A stretch of 64,000 bases of DNA from assembly GCA_002803225.1 (NCBI GenBank), contig NXFV01000628.1:1-64000 (forward strand). Direction: 5' to 3'. The translations under genes and the position numbers were made by a program. This DNA is from Gamarada debralockiae (taxonomy: Eukaryota; Ascomycota; Leotiomycetes; Helotiales; Hyphodiscaceae). This document shows, one piece after another, positions 47,450 to 58,597 of the stretch. The first letter of the stretch is position 1. Each line of letters begins with the position of its first letter. The notes beneath the pieces are model-generated. The model searched no databases and was not told the origin of the DNA. It saw nothing but the letters and a program-made list of their open reading frames with translations.

Positions 47450-49292
47450 TTTTGGAAAGAGGCGGCCGGAATTATTTTGGGAAACGGGGATCCGGCGATA
47501 AGGTTTTCCGGGCCTTTGCTGACTGCAGTGAAGTAATGCTGACGAGGAAGGGGACGATGATGACCTCCTGAATTGAAGGAAGACGGAATTTAATCCAAAG
47601 AGTCAAACAACCGGTATCGAGTTGAAGAGGAGTAATCGGGGCGGGGTGATTAATTATCTTCTGTTGAAAGCGGTCGTGAGGTGGATCCGAAGTCTCTCGG
47701 ATGAGTGACGGAATCGACGCGAGTCTCTTTGCGAGGAACTTTATCCGCTCTCACAAAACTTCTCTGAATTTCTAAACAGGAACTGGAACATTGTCAGCTC
47801 GACCCCTCCAATTGCATTTCCCCGCATCGAACAATATCCACAGGCATCACCACGAGGTCGAATTACCCCGGTGCCATGTTACGTGACGGGCGTTCGATGC
47901 GGGAGGGCTGTCACCGTCAAAAGCCAAGATGGGCCAACTTACTTTTCCCGATTTCAGTCGATTCCTTGTTAAGCGAAGAGTGGCTGCAATGTGCTTTGCA
48001 GGATGCAGGAAGGCTTCGTGTGATGTACTTCCTTACTCGTCGAAAAGATGCGATGAATGGAACTCAAATCTTTGCTGGGTCGGGCGCGTACAAAGAGACG
48101 AAAGTATGGTGATAGTGAAGGGCCGTGCAGAAGAGCAGTCGAAAGCAGGATTTTGATATTGAGTGATTGTGATAATGGAACAATGACAGTGAAGAGCCAA
48201 TAGTCTGAATGGAAGGACGAAGGAGGGTATCTCGAAAACGCAATATTGGACAAAAATTGACGCTTGGTCTATGGTCTATTGTGGTGGAATGAATCGAATC
48301 GACGCCGTGTAAATGCAACAATAAAAAGTTATGTACGAGAATTGAACATGGTATCAAACAAACACAAAAAACGAGAGGTCGAGTGTGACGGCACAAGCTA
48401 CCAGAGCTTGGCTTTGGAGTTGATAGCTGGTGCTTTGGGTCTGGTGGTGAAGACTGGAGAACAACGGTACCTTTGGCCTCTGGACTTGTCTTATACGGAA
48501 ACTTGACTAAGTTGATTTCCCCTTTCAACGCTGTCAGTTCACAAGCGAGTTTTGGAGTTTTGGATGAGGCGTTCCTGGAGGCGCTGTCTCAAAAGGCCGC
48601 GGCCTGACAAGCTAGCGTTTTCAGTGCGTGGGCCAGCGATAGTATCGCCCGCCCAGCAGTGACAGTAGGATAGCATAATGTTTAGAATCAGGGTGCCGAC
48701 GGGCTGGTTTGGAAGCAGGGGGGGCCTTCTTGAGGAATAATAACCGGATGATCATACATGGTTGGGACGGCCAAGACGACTTTCTCTCATCTCATCTCGT
48801 ATGCGGCTACGAAAGCTTCAAGTCCTTGGGAATCTCCCCCCACGTGGCAAAAATAGAGGCTATCACATCCTGAATTTGAATTGTGTCAACATTTCCCGAT
48901 TGTGTCAAATGCGACTCTGTGTTGTGATGTTCATTGGGGGACTGAGAGCTCATGAAACATCGGCTCGCTTCGCCAGGGGTTCCAACCCTTCTCAAACCCA
49001 GCCTCGGTGTTTCTACCACCGCACAAAGAAGATCCTCCCGCCACTGATATTTTTATGTACGGAAATCCTTCTTGAATCAGGAAGAGGCGGGTCCGATCCT
49101 AGCCCCAGTTGACACAAATCCACGTAGTTGGAGTCTTCGCTGTAACCGCTTCGAGATTTGGCTTGGCAATTAATGCATTTGCATATTGTGGCCGTTCTCT
49201 TACTTGAGCACAGCGATTGTCCTCGTGGAAGCTGAAGTCACCCAGTAGGACTTCGTGGCGAAACGCTAGACTTATGGCAAACAGCCAGGAGA
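47450..49292. other. Long intergenic region, 1.8 kb
   Basis: Upstream of NAD kinase. A minus frame of 154 residues at 48528-48064 overlaps plus frames and has no family resemblance. The first part should hold the NAD kinase promoter and a long leader. Nothing else recognised. Confidence 0.4.
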
Positions 49293-50152
49293 TCAATCTT
49301 TCCAATGCAAATCGGCCGAAACCTTCTCTTCCAGTGTTGATTTGACAAACATCATCATGCCTCCTGTATTTTCCTCCAATCCATCCCCTTGCATGTTGTC
49401 GTCTGTCTCAATATTATCACAGCATAAAGCCTTTCCAATTTCATAGACCTCATCCCATTCTTCCAAGGTAAAACTTCCTTCACTCTCCGCGACTAACAGT
49501 TGTCCATGGGATGTAAATGCCAAAACGTGGACTGAGTTGGCGCCCTGGGACTCCTGAAGTGTAGGATTTCGAATGATGTTTCTCGAAGCACCCTCTGAAT
49601 TTATCGCAAGTAAGACAGACGTCAAGGTCATGGCGAGGGGCATCGAGGCAGACAACAGTGTCAGCACAGCTGTTTGAAGAAGAGCAGGGAGAATGGGTAG
49701 GTTCTGGAAGCCTGTTAGCTGAAAGCCCCTTCAAATCGAGGAGCGACATACAGCGCTGGCCTGCACAAGCTTAGAGCCCGCGGCATCATTTTCTGGGGTA
49801 CTGGTGATTTGGAGAGTGATTTGTATCAAGGTCCTGGGGAAATTGTGGATCAGGATAAGTTGACGGAGGGTAGATTGCAGGATCGATTCAAGATGTCGTT
49901 CCCGCGTACCTAGTACCAGATGAGTAAAAATAGTAACAAGACCTTGGGGTTGAGATAAGGACCTCCGACTCCAGCTGCCGGTCTCACAATGACATCCACA
50001 GCAGCTTCCTCCGGCAGCTCGTCGCGTCGTTGAACTTCAATTGGACCATTGACGGCGCCGATGACTGTGTAGCCATTCTGAGAGAATGTTGCGGAGCCGT
50101 CTGCGCGGTGCAGATGCGACAGTATCGCTGTAGGCTCTGCTGAGTTCGTCAT
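49293..50152 (-). CDS. RRP46: Exosome core subunit Rrp46 (RNase PH fold)
   Basis: Exons 50152-49963, 49909-49752 and 49703-49293 join in frame to 252 residues. The RNase PH blocks are HLHRADGSATFSQNGYTVIG, AVNGPIEVQRRDELPEEAAV, RERHLESILQSTLRQLILIH and FPRTLIQITLQ, then NLPILPALLQTAVLTLLSAS and AMTLTSVLLAI. In eukaryotes this subunit is part of the inactive six-member ring of the RNA exosome. The C-terminal part carries an acidic insertion (CCDNIETDDNMQGD) before the final helix. The ATG at 50152 is used; an upstream GTG in frame is not a start. The third exon follows a TTCCAG acceptor, skipping a nearer AACAG. Confidence 0.88.
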
Positions 50153-50350
50153 GGCGAACACTACGAGGTAGAGATTCGAGAGTGCGAAAGCCGTGAATCT
50201 GGAGCTCCGAAAGAAAAACCAAATCGCAGCTTGGATTTTCGGGAGGCGCCAAAAGCGGGATCAGCCGCCGCTAAAATAGGCCCCTGTGAGCCAGAAAGCC
50301 ATTGATGATGGATCGTCCCCCTTCTACCCCTCAACACCAACAACTTCAAA
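50153..50350. promoter_or_regulatory. Shared divergent promoter, Rrp46 / Rrd1
   Basis: Only 198 bases separate two divergent start codons, so this must hold both promoters and both leaders. No named element recognised. Confidence 0.6.
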
Positions 50351-51652
50351 ATGCCTCCAAGCGTAACAGACACAGAAACACCCAAGGCCTTACCATCTCA
50401 AGCTATCCCAGATCTGCGAGATCGATTACCAAAACTACAGCCACGTCGCCGAGCAGCTCCTCCTTCGAATCCCCTTCCCGTCCCAGAAACTCCAAATCTG
50501 CCATCGCCTCCAGATCTTTCGACCATAACATTCAAGAAACCAACAAGACGGATCCTCTCGTCGAAAGACCATGATATCTTCCTAGCATCCCCCGCCTACA
50601 AGCTCCTTCTAGCCTTCGTCTTCGGCCTCACAGACTCCGTCATCGACACACCCATCTCAGCAGTCCATGATAACGATCTTAGCCCCGCCATCAAGACCAT
50701 ACTAGAAATACTCGACAAAGTCGAAGATGTAGCCAAAAGAAGTCCACCAGAAGAACAAGGCGATTCCCGCTTCGGCAACAAAGGATTCCGCGATTTCCTC
50801 GATCTGGCAGCCAAAGAACACACAAGCTGGCACAAATCACTCGGCGTCCCCTCAGACGAAGCAATCCTCGAAGTCTCAACTTACTTCCTACAATCCTTCG
50901 GGAACCGCACACGGATAGATTACGGATCTGGACACGAGTTGAATTTCATGCTCTGGTTACTATGTCTCTACCAACTGAAAATCGTCACGCCATCTGATTT
51001 TCGGGCCCTCGTACTCAAAGTCTTCACGCGATATCTTGACTTGATGAGATTGATACAAAAGACGTATTATTTAGAACCCGCTGGCTCGCATGGTGTTTGG
51101 GGTTTGGACGATTATCAATTTCTCCCTTTCTTGTTTGGGGCTTCGCAGCTGCTTCATCATCCTTTCATACGCCCGCTCTCGATACACCAGAGTCTCATAC
51201 TGGAAGAATATGGAAAAGATTATCTGTACTTGGGACAAGTCAATTTTGTGAATAGCGTTAAGAATGTGGAGGGGCTGAGATGGCATAGTCCTATGCTGGA
51301 CGATATATCGTCCGCTAAATCATGGTCGAAGGTTGAGGATGGGATGAGACGCATGTTCGTTGCTGAGGTTCTTAAGAAACTGCCCGTGATGCAGCATTTC
51401 TTGTTTGGGAGCTTGGTTCCGGCTGAAGAAGGTATGAGTACGGAAGAAGAATATGGGGTTCCGAGCGAGGAAGATGATGCGGAGGGGGGTGAGGTGGTTG
51501 TTATGGTTGATGGGATGAGACATGTTCATCAGATGAACAGCTGGGGTGACTGCTGTGGGATTAAAGTGCCAAGTAGTGTTGCTGCTGCGCAGGAGATGAA
51601 GAAGCGAACGGGTGGTGGTGGAGATGGGTTGAGACGAATACCATTCGATTAG
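50351..51652 (+). CDS. RRD1: PP2A phosphatase activator (PTPA), peptidyl-prolyl isomerase
   Basis: Single exon, 433 residues. Blocks of the PTPA family are all present: FKKPTRRILSSKDHDIFLAS, AFVFGLTDSV, SRFGNKGFRDFLDL, YFLQSFGNRTRIDYGSGHEL, VLKVFTRYLDLMRLIQKTYY and LEPAGSHGVWGLDDYQFLPF. PTPA proteins activate PP2A-type phosphatases and have peptidyl-prolyl isomerase activity. The C-terminal extension with an acidic stretch and CGIKVPSS is typical of the Rrd1 rather than the Rrd2 branch; that branch call is inference. The start is a clean ATG (MPPSVTDTETP) and nothing is broken. Confidence 0.95.
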   Translation: MPPSVTDTETPKALPSQAIPDLRDRLPKLQPRRRAAPPSNPLPVPETPNLPSPPDLSTITFKKPTRRILSSKDHDIFLASPAYKLLLAFVFGLTDSVIDTPISAVHDNDLSPAIKTILEILDKVEDVAKRSPPEEQGDSRFGNKGFRDFLDLAAKEHTSWHKSLGVPSDEAILEVSTYFLQSFGNRTRIDYGSGHELNFMLWLLCLYQLKIVTPSDFRALVLKVFTRYLDLMRLIQKTYYLEPAGSHGVWGLDDYQFLPFLFGASQLLHHPFIRPLSIHQSLILEEYGKDYLYLGQVNFVNSVKNVEGLRWHSPMLDDISSAKSWSKVEDGMRRMFVAEVLKKLPVMQHFLFGSLVPAEEGMSTEEEYGVPSEEDDAEGGEVVVMVDGMRHVHQMNSWGDCCGIKVPSSVAAAQEMKKRTGGGGDGLRRIPFD

Positions 51653-52055
51653 ATTTAATGAACATGATCTGCAAGAAAACTGCACCAGTTCAATTTCGGG
51701 AGAGACTGAATCGACTTTGAATACTTGGGGTCGGACGTCCGAAGTATCCCTCGAAGTGGAAGGGATATTCCTTGCGGCATCCCCTTACCTACCTTGGTTC
51801 TAGGTTAGAGTTCTATGAGTGTTACTGTGTTAAGGATGCTATCTTTATCTATTCATTGTGCTTTGAACCCTCTAAGGTCTAACAAATCCAACAGTTCAAA
51901 TGTGACAAAAGCCAATGTAAACGAACACCCCCACCACTATCTCATTACTTCCACTCCCACCGTTAACCAAGTTCTACCTCTTCTCTGCGTTGCCAACACT
52001 CAAAACCCTGGAGTTGTCTACTTGTCTTCCAATCTTCTCCCACCCTCGCACTCAC
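51653..52055. other. Intergenic between convergent loci
   Basis: 3' ends of the Rrd1 gene and of the broken secreted-protein gene. No coding sequence recognised. Confidence 0.45.
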
Positions 52056-53534
52056 TTAAGGAGAAGGATTCCCACACCCAATATCATAAAACACATTCGG
52101 CACATAATCATTAACACTCTGCAGCGTATTCTCCACATTTGCGCCATAGAGGTGCATCTTGGTGCATTGGCCACAGGGTTCGGGGAAGAACTCGTATGAT
52201 TTGCAGCCCATGTCATATCTAAATGCACCCTGCATCGTTATCAGCATGTGTCCAAAAATGCTCGCATTAAGGAAGAGAGGCAGAAAGTGGAAGGAGAAAC
52301 CCACTTCACAAAGCTCGCAACAACTATTCAGCGTAACCGCAACCCCAGCATCAGAATAATCGAACTCGGCAATGAAGCTATTGTCGTCGCTCTCACCATG
52401 GAGACCACAGAACAGAGGAGCAGGCGCCGGCTTGGTGGTTGGTGGTTGGTGCTGCGGTCATCACTGCCAAAATTTTGAGCTAGTATTGCTTGAAAGGGGT
52501 AGAAAGAGAGCTCTGATGGATATTTGGTGAGTTCCCAGTCAACGCTACGGGAATCGGAATGGACGGGGACGTGTAAGAGACCAGGCAGCTGGAGACGAGA
52601 ACGGAGGTTGCGGAGGGACTGCTGGAGAAAATGGAGGTCGTGGAGGAGGACGAGAAACTTGTCAGAACGCTTCCTGCTAATGATGCTGAGCTGGGGGAGG
52701 AGATGGAGTTGAGGGCTATAGATGAGAGAGTGGTTAGAAGTCCTGCTGCGCTTGACGACGTAGCAGAGGCGAGAGAATTGGATGATGAAAAAGCAGAGCT
52801 GGAACTGGGGGAAATTGTTGTTGTGGTCTTATCCATTTTATCCTTCTTGATTTTGCTGCTACACAGATGGAGTGTCGAGGTGAGGATTGATGTCGAACTG
52901 GCGGATGAACGTCACAGCTGTCATTAAGCTGGACCAGGAAGAGGAAAGCTTAGACGCTGTTGTGCTGGAGACGAGCACATAACTTGTGCTAGTGTAGCTA
53001 GCAGTTACCATGATGGTGGTATTGGTGCCGACTGGGCAAGAACCAGGTAGGGCGGTGGTCGCTGTCAAAACGCCGATCGCTGTAGATGTCTGAATGCCTT
53101 GGCTGACAGCTGATGAGAAGATCTGGGGGTTTGAAATGCCTATAGATGTAAAGTTAAAAATTGGAATGCTTGGGAGGCTCGATACGAGAGTAGAGCTAGA
53201 TGAACTCAGTTGACTTGAAGAAACAGGGGTGGAGTTCGAGGAGATCGGCAGAGTTCATGTTGCAAGAGTAGAGGCCGTGGCAGTTGAGGAACTTGATGAC
53301 GCGGAAGTGGTAACGAGTCCAGCGGTTCCATCAACTGCTCCATTGACAAGCGGGGGCAAGTGGGAGTACAGCTTTGTCAATGGGCTAATGGCGGTGGGCA
53401 CGTTTTTGTTTCCTCTGTTCTTTCCGATGATCCGATTAGCTAGTGTGAGGCAGATACAACTTCGAGGCTCTGCGGATGGCAAAGACTATCTGGGATAGAA
53501 GCGCTATTGCACTGAGAATAGTTACAAGTTGCAT
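52056..53534 (-). pseudogene. Ser/Thr-rich secreted protein with Cys-rich end, frame-broken
   Basis: A signal peptide MQLVTILSAIALLSQIVFA starts at 53534. One frame over lies a Ser/Thr-rich body (PSAEPRSCICLTLANRIIGK and onward) with an in-frame TGA at 53257-53255. It continues as TLPISSNSTPVSSSQLSSSS to a stop near 52860. A further one-base shift leads into a serine repeat (MDKTTTTISPSSSSAFSSSN) ending at a GTAGCG donor. After an intron come HQPPTTKPAPAPLFCGLHGE, SDDNSFIAEFDYSDAGVAVT, LNSCCELCE, another intron (GTGGGT to ATGCAG), then GAFRYDMGCKSYEFFPEPCG and QCTKMHLYGANVENTLQSVN. The cysteine spacing suggests an apple/PAN-like domain of a cell-wall or secreted protein. With two shifts and a stop it looks inactivated, unless the assembly has errors. 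Confidence 0.6.
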
Positions 53535-54201
53535 GGTGAGTGGATGTTCTTAACGAACATGGTAAAGTATCACAAGAGTGACCGGCGATGGATGAATGAT
53601 TGTGGTTGTTGACTGATGCCCAGCAATTAGTGACTTGAGGCTCCATCTAATAATAACCCCAAAAGGGTTGCTTCTAGGGTTTTCAATGTTCCCGTTCCTA
53701 GGGGTATGTCCAATGTTAACAAGAGGCGAAAGTGCAAGGGATCAGCCATCAACAAAGCGAAACAAGGCACGCTCACAGGGACACATTACTAGATTTTTCG
53801 CCCTTTGCAAGGATTTGGGTTGCATTGATTGTAGTCAATCTATCGTACGCACCACTTGCATCTTTCCTATGCTTTCATGTACAAATTGGGAAATCATCTT
53901 TACAAGTTCCGCCTTCCCGTACTCCAAATCAGAATGCCAAATCCCTTATGCACCTTGACACGCTTGTATGATCGAGAAATGCAATGGGTATCGTTCTCAA
54001 AAATCTTGAGAATAAGGAAACTTCATAATCAAAACACTGAGTCCTCGTGCCTGTCTTTACGGTGTAAGCGTAGACCTTGACGCCTGCATATACCCTGCTG
54101 CACACTTGTTTGAGGCTCATCCCTTCTCAGGAACTCGCTGTCGAGCCCTAATTCTTCTTTCTCCGGCAAAACTTTGTCTCCAATGTTCCCGTCTTCACGG
54201 C
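53535..54201. other. Intergenic
   Basis: Only short overlapping frames. It should include the old promoter of the secreted-protein locus and the 3' end of the proline-rich protein gene. Confidence 0.4.
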
Positions 54202-55236
54202 TCAGTCCTCCCATATCGTATCCAAGTTCAAATCGCCCCTTCGTTCCGCCCCGCATACACTCCATCGCTTCCGCTTGTCACGCCCAAACGCTGCTCCCAA
54301 TGTTCTGCCACGACTTCCTGAAGCTTCCAATGCAGCCTTTGCCTTCGAGTCTTCCACGCCGTCTGCTGCATCTGCCGCTGCCTTCAGCTGTGCAATTCTC
54401 TCCGCTTCCAAAGCAGCCTCCTCCGCATCTGGTGAATCTGGTATGGTCTCCAAACTTGATATGCTCGGACTTCGAGATCTGGCGGAGGTTGGAGTAGAGG
54501 GAACAGAGGAGGAAGCGAATGATCCAGGGTAGCTGAGAGAGCCAGAATATGTGTTCGTACCCAGAAAGGAGTCGAATTTCGAGGATTGGTATGAGGGAGA
54601 GGACGTAACCGAGGATGGTGTAGACGGTGTGGAGATGCCAGTTGTAGCATTCTGCTGAGCGAGAAAACGAAGCGGGGAAGACGGACGGCGATTCCGAGGG
54701 AAGTTCGAGTTTGGGGGTAGTCCTAGGACTGGGGAGCTGCTTCGCTCGGTGGCTTTGGGGGTCTGGTCGTTAGAAGTTGGTGAGCTCTCGCTGATATCTT
54801 TCAAAGCTCGGTTTGGCAGACCAGGAAAAACATCATCAACTGGCCTTCTGGGCGTGCGAACTCGACTTGGGGAACCGACAGGACTTGAGGGACGTCTCTG
54901 TGGTGAGATGAGTAGCTGACCCGCTCCATTGAACCCTGGAAGTGACTGAGCCCGCGACATTGCAGGAGCCAGAGCACTTTGTGTAGATTTTGATCTCAAA
55001 TGCCCTCGAGAGTATGGAGAAGTATTCCGCGGTCTGTATGGTATAAAGGGAGAGGAAGAGACGGGGGAGAGTGGCGACTGAGGGGTTGGATCTGTGGATC
55101 GTCGAATCGTAGGAGGTTTCATGCGTCCGTCGCATTCGCTGCTCTGATTGTCATAGACCGAGGAAGCTTGAATCCGAAGAGTAGGAACAGGAGAAGCTGT
55201 AAACTCCATTCTCTCGGTTTCTGGAACAGGCTCCAT
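54202..55236 (-). CDS. Basic proline/serine-rich fungal protein
   Basis: Single exon, 344 residues, mostly disordered Ser/Pro/Arg-rich sequence with many SP and SPxR sites (likely kinase targets). The C-terminal 100 residues are the conserved part: SPSISSLETIPDSPDAEEAA, then an Ala/Glu-rich helix LEAERIAQLKAAADAAD, then DKRKRWSVCGAERRGDLNLD and the terminus TIWED. I recognise this ending from conserved hypothetical proteins of filamentous ascomycetes, often labelled basic proline-rich; no function is known to me. The start is the first ATG (MEPVPETERMEF). Confidence 0.8.
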   Translation of the reverse strand: MEPVPETERMEFTASPVPTLRIQASSVYDNQSSECDGRMKPPTIRRSTDPTPQSPLSPVSSSPFIPYRPRNTSPYSRGHLRSKSTQSALAPAMSRAQSLPGFNGAGQLLISPQRRPSSPVGSPSRVRTPRRPVDDVFPGLPNRALKDISESSPTSNDQTPKATERSSSPVLGLPPNSNFPRNRRPSSPLRFLAQQNATTGISTPSTPSSVTSSPSYQSSKFDSFLGTNTYSGSLSYPGSFASSSVPSTPTSARSRSPSISSLETIPDSPDAEEAALEAERIAQLKAAADAADGVEDSKAKAALEASGSRGRTLGAAFGRDKRKRWSVCGAERRGDLNLDTIWED

Positions 55237-57431
55237 GACTGCTGTGTTATCGTGAATCGAGGGTATGCATAGAGTTACGACCTGGCGAGACGATTTTTTG
55301 GTGGTATTTTATTTGTAGAACGTACAGCAATCGCAGATTGCTCAGCCAGGTCGATGACTGATGGTCGTATGAGCAATAAGAGCTGAATGCTTGTAAATGA
55401 ATCCGGGCTCCTGCAAGCGTCTACGCGCGGAGAGGCATTCGGCGAGTCCAGCGCGAACGCAGCAGGTTTTTGCGGATGTTATGAAGCGAGCCAGGAAATG
55501 GTGAATATTCGAAGAGCCATCTGCCCGGACGGTGTGTGAAGTTGCGAGATTGAAGCGGATGTTCTAATATCGGAGTTTCGTGGTGTGAGAAAACAGGGGA
55601 AGAGAAGAGGAATCTGGACTCTGGGTTGTTATACGGGTTGCGAATTTAGAGAGCTCCAATAACTCAGTCCACAACTTCAGGCTATCGATCGGCTTTGCGC
55701 CTAAGTTTCCGTTCCCAGGGACTTCCTAAAATCCCGGGGTCAGCCAATCACAGAGTTTATGCCGATGCGTTCAAAGTCAGTCGGCGCTCTGCATCCTACT
55801 GTATGAATCCAGTCACTACAATATGAGTCCTCTTCCTTTTCTCCTCTCTTACATGTGCTTGCGAAGGTACATTGAAACATCACTTCACGGCTTAATCTCT
55901 AGATTTATTGGTCAAGTTCGTGATGACCGTGAATGACTGGACTGTGACACTGCAGCCACGTGAAGAACACGAATGAATCAGCCAGTACGAGAGGACCTTC
56001 CCACAGTTTCGGGTGCATCATCGCTTCTTTCGGTTTTATGCAACCACCATGCCGCCTATCATGGCTTTGTTTGCGCTGATTTGGCTGGATGCTGCCACCT
56101 GACTGGTGTAACACATCACATCCTCGAATATCTTGCGCAATGGAGTTCATTTCATGCCATGTTTCAACTGCCGTAGGAACTGTCCGTCCTTACCACTCGG
56201 ACGCTTCCGTTCCTCAACGGTAATTGTGTATTCTTACACCTGTCAATGCGGTTGCTTGCAGGAGCATCAAACTCTATGTAACAGGTTTATTAAACAGGGA
56301 GTTCTTCGGAGAAGCGATTCATGTCAACTGTCGAATTGCCCCGTGGCTCGTGCTCATGCCCCTTACCCCTATTAATGAGAGCAAACGGGTGATCAGCTGA
56401 CTCTTCCAGCATTGAACCGTCGAGATATGTTCCTATCCGAAGTTCGAGTTTCTCTTGCATCTGCAGATCTACCTTGAAGCAAACAAACAGCGTCCTATTC
56501 TCGGACCAAGTCCTTGGCCATGCTGTTTCTCAAAATCCTCTGGTAGAATCCACGAGGCGGGTCAACGGATCAATGTATGCTGACGTGACGGATCACAACA
56601 GGAGGAAATCCTCACTCCATATGGGAGTCAACCCCGTTTGCGGATCGAGGCTATCCAGATCTGAGTCGACGATGATATTGAGGCATTGCGGCTTCCATGG
56701 GTGTAGGAAGCGGTCCCAGATAAAGTACCTCTTGATGAATGAGGCAACTTTCATAGGTTATCAGACGAAGCATAAGGAGACCTCCATGGCTGAATTGGGA
56801 GGCAAAAGTTGAATCATCTATTCAGGAATCAGGATCCTCAAAGCCTCGAATACTCAGTTGGAACACAAATAGATCTTGAGAAACGGCCTTTGGCCACAAG
56901 AACTGTCGGAGGTAAATCTCTCATCAATCCGAGTTTCTTTCGCCTGGAGTGACCAATTTCCTTGGAAGTAGAGCTATTCGTGTTCAGAGTAATTTGAGAA
57001 GAAGAAAGCCTTCAGAATTCCTCTCAATAATAGTAATGCCATGTAGTTTTTCTGTCAGTCTGGTCAGCTCATATCAAACTTTGTGATCTCTCTTCCAAAT
57101 GTGCCCCTAAACCCAATTCAGACATGGAAACATTTTAGTCCCAAATGCATGTTCACGGATGGACAGTCAGCCAAACCCAGCCGCAACGGCTCCTTTTTTC
57201 AATGACTTATCGAAAAGTGTCCTCCACAAATTCCTAACGGCGCAGTCAACCCAACGTTCCCCCACACTGGGGACATGACCGTTTGATCTGCGACATTCTC
57301 AAAGAGGAGCAATCCGGCTCGCGCGACACGAATTGCGGTTCTACCGGGTCTTGGCCACTCGAATTCGACACATGCACTTTTAGGACATCAAAAAACATCG
57401 AATTGAGGACACCCAACAGTACAACGCTGCC
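55237..57431. other. Gene-poor 2.2 kb stretch
   Basis: Mostly short overlapping frames. The most protein-like is a minus frame of 53 residues at 56754-56593 (MKVASFIKRYFIWDRFLHPW and onward), which could be one exon of an unrecognised gene. The left end is the promoter of the proline-rich protein gene and the right end that of the Mnn9-family gene. Confidence 0.35.
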
Positions 57432-58597
57432 ATGGGCCCCGTCCGGTTGCGGCGCACAAACCCGCTCACTATCATCGTGGGCGTGGTATTATGTGTGGTG
57501 ATATTTGTCTTTTTACTGTCGCCATCGAGTTCAGATACGGCTGCACAGCAAGTACGAAAAGCCAGTGCGGCTTCGAATCCCCTCTCACCACCTACGTCCC
57601 CCTTTCGAAAACAGAACGAGAAGTCGAATGGCAAGCGAATACCTCCTCCAGTGGTACATTACCACATGAACAACCTCACGAGTACGAGTGATCCGGTTGG
57701 AAACAGAGAGACCGTCCTCATCTTGACACCTCTTGCAAGATTCTACCAGGAATACTGGGACAACCTTCTGAAACTCTCATATCCCCATGAGTTGATTACT
57801 CTGGCATTCATAATCCCAAAGAATCGGGAAGGAAATGCTGCCACAGCGCAGTTGCAGGAACAAATCACAAAGACGCAGAAGTCAGGACCGGAGAAGAATC
57901 GATTTGCCAGCATAATCATTGAACGACAAGATTTCGACCCTCCTCTGGCTTCGCAGACCGAGGCAGAGAGACACAAGATGGAGAACCAGAAGGCACGCAG
58001 GGCAGCTATGTCAAGAGCCAGGAATTCTCTTCTTTTCACAACTCTTGGTCCCTCCACATCCTGGGTTCTTTGGCTGGATTCCGATATTATCGAGAGCCCA
58101 CCAACCTTGATTCAAGACCTGGCAGCACACGACAAAGCAATCATCGTGCCAAATTGTTTCCAGAGGTTCATCGACCCCAAGACGAAAAAGCCTGCGGAGA
58201 GGCCATACGATTTCAACAGCTGGCAGGACAGTGAGACAGCGAGGAAGCTTGGGGAGCAGATGGGTCCGGATGAGATCTTGTTGGAGGGATATCATGATAT
58301 GGCTACATATCGAACATTGATGGCATACATGGCAGATGAAGGAGGGGATCCAAAGCAGGAGGTTACCCTTGATGGTGTTGGAGGAACGGCGTTATTGGTG
58401 AAGGCAGAGGTGCACCGAGATGGTGCTATGTTCCCACCGTTTCCTTTCTACCACCTGATTGAGACGGAAGGATTTGCGAAGATGGCGAAGAGATTAGGAT
58501 GGAGTGCTACTGGTTTACCAAATTATAAGGTACCTTCCTCTATCCGCTTTTCAATACAAATCTAACGTACAAATAGGTTTACCATTACAATGAGTGA
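57432..58597 (+). CDS. MNN9: Alpha-mannosyltransferase of the Mnn9/Anp1/Van1 family
   Basis: Exons 57432-58529 and 58577-58597 join in frame to 372 residues. A short cytosolic start (MGPVRLRRTN) precedes one membrane anchor (PLTIIVGVVLCVVIFVFLLS), the type II layout of Golgi glycosyltransferases. The GT62 core follows: ETVLILTPLARFYQEYWDNL, MSRARNSLLFTTLGPSTSWV, the LWLDSDIIESPPTLIQDLA block with the metal-binding DSD, IIVPNCFQRF, YHDMATYRTLMAYMADEGG, VTLDGVGGTALLVKAEVHRD and PFYHLIETEGFAKMAKRLG. Mnn9 with Van1 or Anp1 extends the mannan backbone of N-glycans. The Mnn9 label over Anp1/Van1 is a judgement. The last exon has only six codons and a stop (VYHYNE). Confidence 0.92.

Noticed and set aside
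48064..48528. Minus-strand open frame of 154 residues
   Set aside because: Irregular composition with many His, Ser and Leu runs, overlapping plus frames, no family; unlikely to be coding.
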